Assembly (NCBI RefSeq): GCF_013409935.1
Contig: NZ_JACCCO010000001.1
Location: 2,542,001-2,606,000 of the forward strand
DNA from: Streptosporangium sandarakinum
Lineage (GTDB): Bacteria; Actinomycetota; Actinomycetes; Streptosporangiales; Streptosporangiaceae
Direction: 5' to 3'
DNA: 64,000 bases
A program made the translations under genes and the position numbers. This document shows, piece after piece, positions 18,582-29,161 of the stretch; the first letter of the stretch is position 1; the number at the start of each line of letters is the position of its first letter. Below the pieces are notes generated by a model that saw nothing but the letters and a program-made list of their open reading frames with translations, had not been told where the DNA came from and did no database searches.

Positions 18582-18732
18582 ATCCAACCTCCCTCTTCCT
18601 GTGAGATCGACCGACGAGCCTATGGAGAACCCCCGAGAGAAACCAAGAATCCTGCCCGCCATCGGGCAGAACCTTGCCCTGAGCGGAGCTGAGCATGCCC
18701 GGACCCGCGCGGAGCGGCACCTGACCGATCAG

Positions 18733-18738
18733 TACGCT
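18733..18738 (+). promoter_or_regulatory. -10 box for coaA, possible leaderless transcript
   Basis: TACGCT eight bases before the ATG of coaA, so the transcript would start at or just before the start codon. No -35 box of good fit is seen. Confidence 0.45.
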
Positions 18739-18746
18739 TGCTGGCT

Positions 18747-19679
18747 ATGACCAACGGGTGGGAGGCGACTCCGTACGTGGAGCTGAGCCGCGAGCAGTGG
18801 AGCGGACTCCGCAGGAACACGCCGCTGACGCTTACCGAGGACGAGCTGAAGGGGCTGCGCGGCGTCGACGACCCGATCGACCTGGCCGAGGTCACCGACA
18901 TCTACCTGCCGCTCACCCGGCTGCTCAACCTGCACTTCACCGGGGGCAGGCAGCGCGGCGCGGCGGTCAGCACCTTCCTCGGGACGGGCGCCGGGCCCGC
19001 GCCGTACGTCCTGGGCATCGCCGGCAGCGTCGCCGTCGGCAAGTCCACCACCGCCCGGCTGCTGCACACCCTGCTGGCCCGCTGGCCCGAGCACCCCCGG
19101 GTGGACCTGATCACCACCGACAGCTTCCTGTACCCGAACGCGGTCCTCGCCGCCCGGGACATCACGCACCGCAAGGGCTTCCCGGAGAGCTACGACCGGC
19201 GGGCCCTGGTCAGGTTCGTCGCCGACGTCAAGGCCGGCCGGCCCGAGGTGACCGCCCCGGTCTACAGCCACCTGGAGTACGACATCGTCCCCGGCGCGAC
19301 GCAGACCGTCCGCCGGCCCGACATCCTCATCGTCGAGGGGCTCAACGTGCTGCAGCCCGCCCCGCCCGCCGCCCTCGCGGTCAACGACTACTTCGACTTC
19401 TCCATCTACGTGGACGCGAAAGTCGAGCACGTCCGGAACTGGTACCTCGACCGCTTCCACAAGCTGCGCCGTACCGCCTTCGAGGACCCGCGTTCCTACT
19501 TCCGGCACCTGGCCGAGTTGTCGGATCATGAGGCGACCGAGTTCGCCAGGAACGTCTGGCGCGACATCAACGAACGCAACCTCGTCGAGAACATCGCCCC
19601 CACCCGGGGCCGGGCCGACCTGGTGCTGCACAAGGGCGCCGACCATTCCGTCCGCCGGGTGGGACTGCGCCGCATCTGA
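18747..19679 (+). CDS. coaA: Type I pantothenate kinase
   Basis: A protein of 310 residues from ATG 18747. P-loop in [29 protein letters not shown] and [13 protein letters not shown], then [10 protein letters not shown] and [12 protein letters not shown], all as in CoaA. It phosphorylates pantothenate, the first step to coenzyme A. Divergently placed from glmS. The -10-like box eight bases upstream suggests leaderless translation; there is no good ribosome site. Confidence 0.96.
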   Translation: MTNGWEATPYVELSREQWSGLRRNTPLTLTEDELKGLRGVDDPIDLAEVTDIYLPLTRLLNLHFTGGRQRGAAVSTFLGTGAGPAPYVLGIAGSVAVGKSTTARLLHTLLARWPEHPRVDLITTDSFLYPNAVLAARDITHRKGFPESYDRRALVRFVADVKAGRPEVTAPVYSHLEYDIVPGATQTVRRPDILIVEGLNVLQPAPPAALAVNDYFDFSIYVDAKVEHVRNWYLDRFHKLRRTAFEDPRSYFRHLAELSDHEATEFARNVWRDINERNLVENIAPTRGRADLVLHKGADHSVRRVGLRRI

Positions 19680-19696
19680 CGGGTAGGGGGAGTCGC

Positions 19697-20686
19697 GTGC
19701 TGCATCTCCGCGTGATCAGCCCGTCCGGGCGGACGGACGAGGTCCTCGGCCTGCTCGACGGCGCCGTCGGCGTGGCCAACGTCGTCGTGCTGCACGGCGC
19801 GGCCCGCTCTCCCAAGGGCGACCTCGTGGAGTTCGACATCGCCCGCGAGGCCGCCAGCGAGATGATCGACTGCCTGCGCGACCTTGACCTGGACACCCTC
19901 GGGTCCATCGCGGGCGAACGGGTCGACCTGTCGGTCTCCGAGGTGGCCACCCGCGCGGAGGAGGAGGCGCCCGGCCACGGCGACGACGCGGTGATCTGGG
20001 ACGAGCTCGCCCAGCGGGTCGAGGACGACACCGAGCTGAGCTGGGCCTTCCTGGCGTTCCTGGTGATCGCCACACAGATCGCGGCGGTCGGCGTGATCGT
20101 GAACTCGCCGATCCTGATCGTCGGCGCGATGGTGCTCGGCCCGGAGTTCGGCGCGGTCGCGGCCGTCTGCTTCGGCCTGCTCAGGGGCGACCGGCACCTG
20201 ATCGTCCGCGCCCTGCGCACGCTCCTCGCCGGGTTCGCGGTCGCCATAGCGGTCACGCTCGCCTGCGCGCTGGCCTTCCGCGCGCTGGGTTGGATCGACA
20301 CCGGCACGCTGCGCGGGCACGAGGAGATCGAGTTCATCGTCAAGCCCGACCGCTGGTCGTTCGTCGTGGCCCTGCTGGCCGGGGCGGCCGGGGTGTTGTC
20401 CGTCACCGCAGGCAAGTCCTCGGCCCTGGTGGGCGTCTTCATCTCGGTCACCACCGTGCCCGCCGCCGGATACCTCGCCGTCGCCGTCGCCCTCGGCCGC
20501 TGGGCCGACGTGGCGGGCTCGGTCACCCAGCTCGCGGTGAACATCGCCGGCATGGTCATCTCCGGCACGGTCACCCTGGTCGTCCAGCGGGCCTACTGGG
20601 AGCGGTTCGGCGTACGGTTCCCCGCGCGCGGGCCGCGCGGCCTGGAGCGCGGCGGAGGGCCGGGGCTCCGGCGGGGCGGCCGGTAG
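19697..20686 (+). CDS. DUF389 integral membrane protein
   Basis: A protein of 329 residues from GTG 19697 with GGGGGAG close upstream. The N-terminal 115 residues form a soluble domain. The rest is a DUF389 membrane domain with several helices, containing TQIAAVGVIVNSPILIVGAM, VLGPEFGAVAAVCFG and SALVGVFISVTTVPAAGYLA. Members are uncharacterised membrane proteins. It follows coaA by 17 bases on the same strand, so it may share the coaA transcript. Confidence 0.85.
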   Translation: MLHLRVISPSGRTDEVLGLLDGAVGVANVVVLHGAARSPKGDLVEFDIAREAASEMIDCLRDLDLDTLGSIAGERVDLSVSEVATRAEEEAPGHGDDAVIWDELAQRVEDDTELSWAFLAFLVIATQIAAVGVIVNSPILIVGAMVLGPEFGAVAAVCFGLLRGDRHLIVRALRTLLAGFAVAIAVTLACALAFRALGWIDTGTLRGHEEIEFIVKPDRWSFVVALLAGAAGVLSVTAGKSSALVGVFISVTTVPAAGYLAVAVALGRWADVAGSVTQLAVNIAGMVISGTVTLVVQRAYWERFGVRFPARGPRGLERGGGPGLRRGGR

Positions 20687-20707
20687 GGGCGGGCACCGCG
20701 ACCATCG

Positions 20708-20781
20708 GGCGGAAGCCGTACGGACGGGAGCCCGAACCGGGCGCAAAGCGGAACCGGGCGGAAGCCGTACGGACGGAAGCG
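20708..20781. repeat. Direct repeats in the ABC operon upstream gap
   Basis: GGGCGGAAGCCGTACGGACGG occurs at about 20708 and 20757 in the 200-bp gap after the DUF389 gene. The rest of the gap is Gly/Arg-codon-like GC-rich sequence with no gene seen. Confidence 0.55.
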
Positions 20782-20875
20782 AAACCCGGCGGAAGGCGGG
20801 CGGACCGGACCGGACCGACCTTTCGGCCGAGGCGGATTCGTCCGCACGGCGGAGGCTCCCGGCGCGGCCGGTGGA

Positions 20876-20881
20876 TAGTGT
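20876..20881 (+). promoter_or_regulatory. -10 box for first ABC gene, leaderless
   Basis: TAGTGT, six bases before ATG 20888, in the arrangement typical of leaderless actinobacterial mRNA. No ribosome site is seen. Confidence 0.5.
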
Positions 20882-20887
20882 CCGGGT

Positions 20888-21793
20888 ATGACTATCCTCG
20901 CCACCGAGGGACTCACCAGACGATTTCCCCGGGTGACGGCGCTCGACGGGCTCACCGTCGACGTCGGCCCCGGCGTGACCGGCCTGGTCGGCGCGAACGG
21001 CGCGGGCAAATCGACGCTGATCAAGATCCTGCTGGGCCTGCTCGCGCCCTCGGCCGGCCGGGCCGAGGTGCTGGGCATGGACGTGACGACCCGGGGCGCC
21101 GAGATCCGCGGTGCCGTCGGGTACATGCCCGAGCACGACTGCCTGCCCCCCGACCTGTCGGCCACGGAGTTCACCGTCCACATGGGCCAGATGGCCGGCC
21201 TGCCGCGCACCGCGGCCCGCGAACGCGCCGCCGACGTGCTGCGCCACGTCGGCCTGTACGAGGAGCGCTACCGCGCCATGGGCGGCTACTCCACCGGCAT
21301 GAAGCAGCGGGTCAAGCTCGCCCAGGCCCTGGCGCACGACCCCCGGCTGGTCTTCCTGGACGAACCCACCAACGGGCTCGACCCCCAGGGCCGCGACGAG
21401 ATGCTGGCGCTGATCCGCAGGATCGGCACCGAGTTCGGCATCAGCGTGCTCGTCACCTCCCACCTGCTGGGCGAGCTGGAGCGGATCTGCGACCACGTCA
21501 TCGTGATCGACGGCGGCAGACTGCTGCGCTCCTCCCCCATCTCCGACTTCACGCAGACCACCCGGACCGTCGTGGTGGAGGTGGAGGAGGGCCGCGACGC
21601 CCTGGCCGCCCGGCTCACCGAGCTGGGCGAGACCGTCACCCCGCACGGCCGGACGCTCCTGGTGGACATCCGTACGCCGGAGACCTTCGACACGCTCCGC
21701 GACGCCGTCTGCGACCTCGACCTCCACCTCGTCCGCATGGAGCAGGGCCGCCAGCGCATCGAGGACGTCTTCCGGGAGCCCGCCGATGCCTGA
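20888..21793 (+). CDS. ABC transporter ATP-binding protein
   Basis: A protein of 301 residues. Walker A GANGAGKSTLIKILLGL, Q-loop region VGYMPEHDCLPPDLSATE, signature YSTGMKQRVKLAQAL, Walker B LVFLDEPTNGLDPQGR and switch SHLLGELE are complete. First gene of a four-gene plus-strand block with overlapping genes; overlaps the permease gene by 8 bases. Substrate not deducible. Confidence 0.9.
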   Translation: MTILATEGLTRRFPRVTALDGLTVDVGPGVTGLVGANGAGKSTLIKILLGLLAPSAGRAEVLGMDVTTRGAEIRGAVGYMPEHDCLPPDLSATEFTVHMGQMAGLPRTAARERAADVLRHVGLYEERYRAMGGYSTGMKQRVKLAQALAHDPRLVFLDEPTNGLDPQGRDEMLALIRRIGTEFGISVLVTSHLLGELERICDHVIVIDGGRLLRSSPISDFTQTTRTVVVEVEEGRDALAARLTELGETVTPHGRTLLVDIRTPETFDTLRDAVCDLDLHLVRMEQGRQRIEDVFREPADA

Positions 21794-22831
21794 CCTGCCG
21801 GACGACCGGGACCGGCCCGGCACACCCGACCTGCCGGACGACCGGAACGGCTTCGACACGCCCAGCCGTCCGGCCGGGCCCCCGGCGGGCCCCGGCCGCA
21901 CCCGTGAGAGGACCGCCGTGCCCGAGACGCCTCCAGCGCCCTCCGGCGCGCCTTCCGCGGCCCCCGCGGGGGTCATCCACGACATCGGCTACCGCCACTA
22001 CGACGGTGTACGGCTGGGCCGCGCCCACGCCGCCGGGGCGCTGACCCTGCACACCCTGCGCGGGGTGTTCGGGCTGGGCCGCCCGGCCCGCTCGAAGATC
22101 ATCCCGTTCGCGCTCGCGACGATCATGATGTTCCCGACGGTCGTCTCCATCGGGGTCATGGCGCTGATCAAGCGGGACCCGATCATCTCCTACACCGGTT
22201 ACGCGGTCACCATGCAGGTCGTGCTCGCCATCTTCCTCGCCGCGCAGTCGCCGTACACCGTCGCGCCCGACCTGCGCTTCCGGGTGCTGCCCCTCTACCT
22301 GTCGCGGCCGGTGCGGCTCCTCGACTACGTCGGCGCCAAGGTCGCGGCGATGACCGCGGCGATGTTCCTGGTCCTGGCCGTCCCGCTCACCGTGCTGTTC
22401 GTCGGCGAACTGGTCATCGACCCGCCCGGCCCGGCCCACACCTCCGACTATCTCACCGCCCTCGCCGGGGCGGTCGTCCTCGCGGTGACGCTGTCCTGCC
22501 TGGGGGTGGCGATCGCCTCCTTCACCCCCCGGCGCGGCCTGGGCGTCGCCGCGGTCATCGCGTTCTACCTGCTCACCTCGGCGGTCTCGGGCGCGCTCGC
22601 GGCGATGCTGGAGTCGGTGAACGACTACACCGCCGCCGCGTGGGCGTGGGTGATCAACCCGTTCTTCCTCGTGGACGCCGCGGTCCAGGTGGGCCTCCTC
22701 GGCGCGAAGGCCTCGGGCCCCACCACCTACCCGGCGGGCGCCGGCGTCGTCGTGACGATCCTGGCCGTGGTCGCGCTGATCGCCCTGTCCGTGACCGCCC
22801 TGATCCTGCGTTACCGGAAGGCGGCCTCGCG

Positions 22832-22835
<4 letters not shown>
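21786..22835 (+). CDS. ABC transporter permease
   Basis: A protein of 349 residues with a Pro-rich cytoplasmic start and six or so hydrophobic segments (IIPFALATIMMFPTVVSIGV, AKVAAMTAAMFLVLAVPLTV, VAAVIAFYLLTSAVSGALAA, ending in VVTILAVVALIALSVTALIL). It overlaps both flanking ATPases, so it is translated with them. Pairs with the first ATPase. Confidence 0.82.
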
Positions 22836-23745
<910 letters not shown>

Positions 23746-23746
<1 letters not shown>

Positions 23747-24462
23747 TGAACGGTGTCATCGCCGGGATCTCCTACCGCGCGCTGCTCGGCCGCAGAAGGA
23801 TCTGGCTGCTCGTCCTGCTCCCACTGGTGCTCCTCGGCCTGGCCGTGCTGCTGCGGTGGATCGGCGAGGCCGGTGAGCAGGCGGCGGTCACGCTCATGCA
23901 GACCTTCGCCATCGGCACGATGCTGCCGCTGCTCGGCCTGATCGCGGGCACCGGGGTGATCGCCCCGGAGATCGAGGACGGCACGGTCGTCCACCTGCTG
24001 TCCAAGCCGATCTCCCGGCCGGTCATCGCGCGGACGAAGTTCGTCGTCGCCGCCTCCCTGCTCGCCCTGTTCGGCGCCGTCCCGACCTTCGCCGCGTCCT
24101 ACCTGCTGGTCGGCTCCGAGTCCGGCATCGCGTACGGCTTCGCCGCCGGCGCCCTGGCCGGGGGCGTCGCGTACGCGGCGGTGTTCATGCTGCTGGGCAT
24201 CATCACCCGGCACGCGGTCACGATCGGCATCGCCTACGCCCTGGTGTGGGAGGGCGTGGTCGGCAACTTCGTGCCGGGCGCCCGCAGGTTCTCCATCCAG
24301 CAGTGGGCCCAGACCGTCGCCGACCAGGTGTCGTCCTCGGCGTTCCTGTCCACCGGGATCACGATCGGCTTCGCCGCCGTCGCCCTGCTGGTCGTCACCA
24401 TCGGCGCGATCGTCTGGGCCGGCCACCGCCTGCGAGGCTTCTCCCTCACCGGCGACGAGTAG
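23746..24462 (+). CDS. ABC transporter permease, second copy
   Basis: A protein of 238 residues, mostly membrane segments (IWLLVLLPLVLLGLAVLLRW, MLPLLGLIAGTGVIAPEIED). The DGTVVHLLSKPISR stretch is the usual cytoplasmic element of ABC-2-type permeases. Overlaps the preceding ATPase (TGATG). A hairpin follows its stop by 11 bases. Confidence 0.82.
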
Positions 24463-24472
24463 TTCCGGTAGC

Positions 24473-24499
24473 ATGCGCGCCCCGGCGAGGGGCGCGCAT
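24473..24499 (+). terminator. Perfect hairpin after ABC operon
   Basis: ATGCGCGCCCC-GGCGA-GGGGCGCGCAT, 11 base pairs without mismatch, directly after the ABC operon and before the ATPase gene. No T-run follows. It contains an ATG and GAGGGG that could be misread as a start site for the next gene. Confidence 0.5.
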
Positions 24500-24500
24500 G

Positions 24501-24506
24501 TACCGT
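24501..24506 (+). promoter_or_regulatory. -10 box for ATPase-nuclease pair, leaderless
   Basis: TACCGT, six bases before ATG 24513, same geometry as at 20876 and 30021. Supports separate transcription of the pair. Confidence 0.4.
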
Positions 24507-24512
24507 TCAGGT

Positions 24513-25865
24513 ATGAGGTCTCGCCTGACGGAGCTGCGTCTCACCGAGTTCAAGACCTTCCGTGACGCGACGCTCCCCCTGGGCGGCATGACGACGCTCA
24601 TCGGTCGCAACAGCAGCGGGAAGTCGAATGCGCTGGACGGTCTGGAGGTGCTGTCCCGCCTGGCGTCCGGAGCGGACCTCGTCGACGCGCTCGACAGCAG
24701 GCGAGGCGATGAGGGTCCGCTGCGAGGAGGCATGGAAGGATGCCCGCCCCACGGAAGTGACAGATTCCGACTGGGCTGCACCCTCATTTCGACGGATCGG
24801 CTGGACAGGGGATATTTCCAGGTCCTCCTCGACGTCACCGTCCAGGTTCATCCGGAACCGGAGATCCTCGGCGAGACACTCGTCGGCATTTCGGAAGACC
24901 ACCGCTCGACGCGAAACCCTCAGGGCCGGATGATCCATGACCTGCTAAGAACGGCGGACGCCCAGCCGGGGTCCGGCGGCATCGACGCCACCTGGTACAA
25001 CGGCCGTCCAGGCCGGGACCCGAAGGCGTCGTTCCGCTCCACGCGTCTGCTCACCAGCCAGCTTCCGCTGCGGCTCCCGGGCGAGACGGAGGCCGAGCGC
25101 CGGGTGGTCGCCGCGGCAGAGGACGTCCTGGAGGCGCTTCGCGGGGTCTTCCACCTGGACCCCGTACCCCATCTGATGCGGCAGTACGTTCCCAGCCGTG
25201 ACATGCGGCTGCGGAGGACCGCGGAGAACCTCTCCGCCGTGATCGGTCACATGGAGCGGCACGACCCCGATCGGTTCCGGCAGCTCGTCACCCGCGTACG
25301 CGATCTCGTCGAGCACGACGCGACCAGGATCGAGGTCATCCGTTCCCAGCTCAACGACGTCATGGTGGCCCTGCGTGAGGACGGAGCGGTCACTCCGGCC
25401 AGGGAGATGAGCGACGGTCTGCTGAGGTTCACCGCGATCGCCACGAGCCTGCTCCGCCAGGGACGGGACCTCGACCTCGGTGTACGCGGCGCGGAGGATG
25501 ACCGCAGATTCCCGACTCTGGTCATCGAGGAGTTGGAGAACGGCCTGCACCCCTCGCAAGCCAGTCAGATACTCGATCTGGTCAGGCAGGCCACACAGGA
25601 GGACGCCTCACAAGTGATCTTCACCACGCACAGCCCCGCCTTGCTCTCCGCCCTGAACGCGGACGATCACGAACATGTCGTCGTCTGCTCCCGTGATCGC
25701 GACACCGGCCTCTCCCATCTCCGGAGGCTTCCGCAGATGGAGGGGTATCCCAGCCTGATGGCCCAGGGCGATCTCGGCACGGTCGTCACCTCCGGCCTCC
25801 TGGAGCGGCCTCCCGCCCGCGAACGCGACTTCACCGAGTTCGACCGGCTGATGGGAATCGGCTGA
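24513..25865 (+). CDS. AAA-family (SMC-like, OLD-type) ATPase, candidate defence component
   Basis: A protein of 450 residues of the AAA_15/AAA_21 type seen in OLD- and Septu-like systems. Start TELRLTEFKTFRDATLPLGG and Walker A TLIGRNSSGKSNALDGL sit at residues about 5-40. The central part is variable. The signature-like SDGLLRFTAIATSLL precedes Walker B TLVIEELENGLHPSQASQIL and TTHSPALLSAL near the C-terminus. No nuclease domain is visible in it; the next gene supplies one. Codon use is less GC-biased than its neighbours (e.g. CTA and AGA codons near 24950), suggesting transfer. ATG 24513 chosen; an ATG at 24498 lies inside a hairpin. Role in phage defence is inference from gene pairing. 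Confidence 0.72.
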   Translation: MRSRLTELRLTEFKTFRDATLPLGGMTTLIGRNSSGKSNALDGLEVLSRLASGADLVDALDSRRGDEGPLRGGMEGCPPHGSDRFRLGCTLISTDRLDRGYFQVLLDVTVQVHPEPEILGETLVGISEDHRSTRNPQGRMIHDLLRTADAQPGSGGIDATWYNGRPGRDPKASFRSTRLLTSQLPLRLPGETEAERRVVAAAEDVLEALRGVFHLDPVPHLMRQYVPSRDMRLRRTAENLSAVIGHMERHDPDRFRQLVTRVRDLVEHDATRIEVIRSQLNDVMVALREDGAVTPAREMSDGLLRFTAIATSLLRQGRDLDLGVRGAEDDRRFPTLVIEELENGLHPSQASQILDLVRQATQEDASQVIFTTHSPALLSALNADDHEHVVVCSRDRDTGLSHLRRLPQMEGYPSLMAQGDLGTVVTSGLLERPPARERDFTEFDRLMGIG

Positions 25866-25867
25866 CG

Positions 25868-26335
25868 GTGAGACGCAGGGTGGAGTTCGTCGACACGTCG
25901 GTGCTCTGCAACATCCTCGACATTCCCGGTAAGAACCAGAGCCGGGAGAACGTGGTACGGCAGTGGCGGGAGGAGAAGAGGGATTGCGACCTCATCCTGC
26001 CCGTCACCGCGGTGATCGAGACGGGCAACCACATCGCTCAGCTCCCGGACGGCCGGATTCGCAGGGACCGTGCCGAGAAGCTTCAGCAGTTCCTCGAACT
26101 GGTCATCACCGGCCAGGCGCCCTGGGTCCTGCACACCGTCGAGTGGGGGGAGGGCTTCCTTCGACGGCTCCTCGCCGGAGCCGGCACCGGGATACCGTTC
26201 TCCGATCACGTGATGGCGAAGCTCGGCCTCGGAGACCTCTGCATTCTCACGGAGCGGGAGCTCTACCGGAGCAGGGTGACCGGGGTGGAGGTCGGCATCT
26301 GGACGCTCGACGGCCAGCTTCACTCCCACTCATGA
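25868..26335 (+). CDS. PIN-like nuclease domain protein, partner of ATPase
   Basis: A protein of 155 residues from GTG 25868, two bases after the ATPase stop, so coupled. The start RRRVEFVDTSVLCNILDI gives the first Asp of a PIN-like site. LILPVTAVIETGNHIAQL carries a Glu in the second position. The Asp-rich segment GIPFSDHVMAKLGLGDLCIL fits the third and fourth acidic residues, followed by GVEVGIWTLDGQ. PIN domains cut RNA using Mg2+ and occur in toxin-antitoxin and defence systems. The domain call is by motif only; profile search would be decisive. Confidence 0.6.
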   Translation: MRRRVEFVDTSVLCNILDIPGKNQSRENVVRQWREEKRDCDLILPVTAVIETGNHIAQLPDGRIRRDRAEKLQQFLELVITGQAPWVLHTVEWGEGFLRRLLAGAGTGIPFSDHVMAKLGLGDLCILTERELYRSRVTGVEVGIWTLDGQLHSHS

Positions 26336-26385
26336 CGAAAGGGGGCATGGCCCGCGTGTGACACGCGGGTCATGCCCCCTTTCGT
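26335..26385. terminator. Strong bidirectional terminator between PIN gene and glmM
   Basis: A 15-bp arm ACGAAAGGGGGCATG with exact complement, enclosing a second 8-bp stem CCCGCGTG/CACGCGGG. It lies between convergent genes. The A/T-rich outer ends (GAAA and TTTC) would give short U-runs in both directions. Confidence 0.85.
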
Positions 26386-26408
26386 TCGGGCTGCGGGCCG
26401 TACGGAGG

Positions 26409-27764
26409 TCAGGCGCAGGCCGTGCGGACGACCTCGGCCAGGCGGCCCGCCATCAGCTCGGCCTGCTCCGCCGAGGCGGCCTCGACCATGACGCGGATCA
26501 TCGGCTCGGTGCCGCTCGGCCGGATCAGCACCCGGCCGGTCTCACCGAGCTCGGACTCCGCCACGGCGACCGCCGCCGACAGCTCCGGAACCGAGGCCTT
26601 GGCCCGGTCGACGTCCTTGACGTTGATCAGGACCTGCGGCATCCGGGTCATCACCGAGGCGATCTCGGCCAGCGGCCTGCCCTCGCGGGCGACCACCTGC
26701 AGCAGCTGGAGGGAGGTCAGCACGCCGTCGCCGGTGGTGGCGTGGTCGAGCATCAGGACATGGCCGGACTGCTCGCCGCCGAGGTTGTAGCCGCCCGCCT
26801 TCATGGCCTCCAGCACGTAGCGGTCGCCCACGGCGGTCTCGATCACCTCGATGCCGGCGTTCCGCATGGCGATCTTGAAGCCCAGGTTGGACATGACCGT
26901 GGCGACCACGGTGTCGGCCGCCAGCCTGCCCTCGGCGCGCAGCGCCAGGGCGAGCACCGCCATGATCTGGTCGCCGTCGATCACCTCGCCGGTGTGCGCG
27001 ACCGCCAGGCAGCGGTCGGCGTCACCGTCGTAGGCGATGCCGACGTCGGCCCCGCCGGAGACCACGGCCTCCTGGAGCCGCTCCAGGTGGGTCGAGCCGA
27101 CCCCGGAGTTGATGTTGAGGCCGTCCGGGCTCGCGCCGATGGTCTCGACCGTCGCGCCGGCCCTCCGCAGGGCCTCGGGGGCGACCACGTGGGCCGCGCC
27201 GTTGGCGCAGTCGATGACCACCCGCAGGCCGTCCAGGCGGCCCGTCATGGTGGACAGCAGGTGGGACACGTAACGATCGGCCTCGCCGTACGCCTCGCGC
27301 ACGCGGCCGACCGCGGCACCGACCGGGCGGTCCCACTTCTCGCCGAGCCGCCGCTCGATCTCGTTCTCCACCGCGTCGGGCAGCTTGTGACCGGTGCGGG
27401 TGAGGAACTTGATCCCGTTGTCGGGGGCGGGGTTGTGGGAGGCGGTGATCATCACGCCCGTGTCGGCTCCGAGAGCCGTGGTGAGGTAAGCGACCGCCGG
27501 GGTGGGCAGCACGCCGAGCCGGAGGACGTCCACGCCGGACGACGCAAGGCCGGCGACCACGGCGGCCTCCAGGAACTCTCCTGAAGCCCGCGGGTCCCGG
27601 CCCACGACCGCGACGGGGCGGTCGTGCCGCCCCGTACCGGCGTTGAACGCTCCGGCATCGCCGAGGACATGAGCCGCGGCCACGGACAACTCCATGGCCA
27701 GCTCGGCCGTGAGGTCGCTCCCCGCGACCCCACGGACCCCGTCGGTGCCGAAGAGGCGCCCCAA
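26409..27764 (-). CDS. glmM: Phosphoglucosamine mutase
   Basis: A protein of 451 residues with [15 protein letters not shown] at the start. Catalytic Ser in [17 protein letters not shown], metal site [12 protein letters not shown], and the phosphate-binding end [15 protein letters not shown]. It converts glucosamine-6-phosphate to the 1-phosphate after GlmS. TTG start at 27764, one base after the rpsI stop, is chosen because family proteins start with (M)GRLFGTDG; there is no other start nearby. Operon with rpsI and rplM. Confidence 0.95.
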   Translation of the reverse strand: MGRLFGTDGVRGVAGSDLTAELAMELSVAAAHVLGDAGAFNAGTGRHDRPVAVVGRDPRASGEFLEAAVVAGLASSGVDVLRLGVLPTPAVAYLTTALGADTGVMITASHNPAPDNGIKFLTRTGHKLPDAVENEIERRLGEKWDRPVGAAVGRVREAYGEADRYVSHLLSTMTGRLDGLRVVIDCANGAAHVVAPEALRRAGATVETIGASPDGLNINSGVGSTHLERLQEAVVSGGADVGIAYDGDADRCLAVAHTGEVIDGDQIMAVLALALRAEGRLAADTVVATVMSNLGFKIAMRNAGIEVIETAVGDRYVLEAMKAGGYNLGGEQSGHVLMLDHATTGDGVLTSLQLLQVVAREGRPLAEIASVMTRMPQVLINVKDVDRAKASVPELSAAVAVAESELGETGRVLIRPSGTEPMIRVMVEAASAEQAELMAGRLAEVVRTACA

Positions 27765-27765
27765 C

Positions 27766-28287
27766 TTAACGCTTGCTGTACTGCGGAGCCTTGCGGGCCT
27801 TCTTGAGACCGTACTTCTTGCGCTCGGTGGCGCGGGCGTCACGGGTCAGGAAGCCGGCCTTCTTCAGCGGCGGGCGGTTGACCTCGACGTCCAGCGTGGC
27901 CAGCGCGCGGGAGAGACCCATGCGCAGGGCACCGGCCTGGCCGGTCACGCCGCCGCCGTCGATGCGGGCGATGACGTCGAACTGGTCCTCGGCGCCGAGC
28001 GTCACGAAGGGCTCGTTGACGATCTGCTGGTGGACCTTGTTCGGGAAGTAGACGTCCAGCGGACGGCCGTTGATCGTCCACTTGCCGGTGCCCGGCACGA
28101 TGCGGACGCGGGCGACGGCCTCCTTGCGGCGGCCGGTGCCGTAGGAGTTGCCCGTCGTGATGGGCTTGCGAACGGCGGCCTCGCCGCCGGCAACGGACTC
28201 GGTGGTGTACTCGGAGGGGAACTCCTCCGACAGATAAGCTTCCTGCTCGCCCTCGATGGGCGTCTCGACACCGGTGGGCTCAGCCAC
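27766..28287 (-). CDS. rpsI: 30S ribosomal protein S9
   Basis: A protein of 173 residues from GTG 28287. A roughly 45-residue acidic extension ([17 protein letters not shown]) comes before the S9 fold ([18 protein letters not shown] onward), ending [11 protein letters not shown], the universal C-terminal tail that touches P-site tRNA. The N-terminal extension is typical of actinomycetes. Directly followed by glmM; preceded by rplM. Confidence 0.97.
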   Translation of the reverse strand: MAEPTGVETPIEGEQEAYLSEEFPSEYTTESVAGGEAAVRKPITTGNSYGTGRRKEAVARVRIVPGTGKWTINGRPLDVYFPNKVHQQIVNEPFVTLGAEDQFDVIARIDGGGVTGQAGALRMGLSRALATLDVEVNRPPLKKAGFLTRDARATERKKYGLKKARKAPQYSKR

Positions 28288-28358
28288 GGTTCTCCTCTTA
28301 CTTTCCTACTTGGCGCCGGCCATCGGGCCGACGCTGCTGGCGATAAGCAGCTGGGCGA

Positions 28359-28802
28359 CTACTGGGCGATCTGGGTCAGCTCGAACGGCACCGGCCTCTG
28401 GGCCTGGTGCGGGTGCTCGGAGCCGGAGTAGACCTTGAGCTTCTTGATCATCTTTCGGCCGAGGGCGTTCTTGGGCAGCATGCCCCGCACGGCCTTCTCG
28501 ACGGCGCGGTCAGGACGCTTGTCCATGAGCTCGCCGTAGGTCATGGAACGCAGACCACCGGGATAGCCCGAGTGACGGTAAGCCTTCTTCTGCTCCAGCT
28601 TGTTGCCGGTCAGCGCGACCTTGTCGGCGTTGATGACGATGACGAAGTCACCGGTGTCGACGTGGTTGGCGAAGGTCGGCTTGTGCTTACCGCGAAGCAG
28701 GATCGCGACGTGGCTTGCCAGCCGGCCGAGCACGATGTCGGTGGCATCGATGATGTGCCACTGACGCTCGACTTCAGCAGGCTTGGGTGTGTACGTGCGC
28801 AC
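28359..28802 (-). CDS. rplM: 50S ribosomal protein L13
   Basis: A protein of 147 residues, the usual L13 length, from GTG 28802 ([20 protein letters not shown]). DVVLGRLAS-like [20 protein letters not shown] and [10 protein letters not shown] are diagnostic. L13 is an early assembly protein and, with S9, an autoregulatory unit in many bacteria. A good promoter lies about 170 bases upstream, leaving a long untranslated leader. Confidence 0.97.
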   Translation of the reverse strand: MRTYTPKPAEVERQWHIIDATDIVLGRLASHVAILLRGKHKPTFANHVDTGDFVIVINADKVALTGNKLEQKKAYRHSGYPGGLRSMTYGELMDKRPDRAVEKAVRGMLPKNALGRKMIKKLKVYSGSEHPHQAQRPVPFELTQIAQ

Positions 28803-28979
28803 GGTCGTATGCCTTCTTTGCTCGCGTCTTCGGGACTGTCGGAAACGACAGCGGCTTGGTCGGTAGGTGCGGGCACACGACAGCCCGGACCTTCCGTCTC
28901 CCAATCCTCAGGAGATGACGCCGGACGCGCCGCGTATCGGTCTTGATGGAGGAGACCAATTCGCACACAACGAACTAAG

Positions 28980-29009
28980 AGGATACCGGCGGTGGAGGAC
29001 ATGGGTCAA
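28980..29009 (-). promoter_or_regulatory. Promoter of rplM-rpsI-glmM
   Basis: On the minus strand TTGACC, 18 bases, TATCCT: a near-consensus housekeeping promoter. The transcript would start near 28973, giving a leader of about 170 bases before rplM, long enough to hold an L13-type regulatory fold (inference). Confidence 0.7.
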
Positions 29010-29161
29010 AAAGACCCGGCCGCACGCCGATGCCTGTGACCAGTGTACCCATGACCGGCGACTGCTCCGGGATCGGCGCGCCCGGGCCCGCAGAACGGTT
29101 CCGCTACGTTCCGGGCATTCTCTTCTTCCTCTTCCGAAACATCTCTATCTTTGACAGCGGT

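Noticed and set aside
24498..24512. ATG at 24498 as start of the ATPase
   Set aside because: It is part of a perfect hairpin arm; ATG 24513 with a -10-like box six bases upstream is a better leaderless start. Not fully excluded.
29030..29161. N-terminal extension of the CAP protein from ATG 29030
   Set aside because: The extra residues hold no signal or domain and no ribosome site; ATG 29162 puts the membrane helix near the start.
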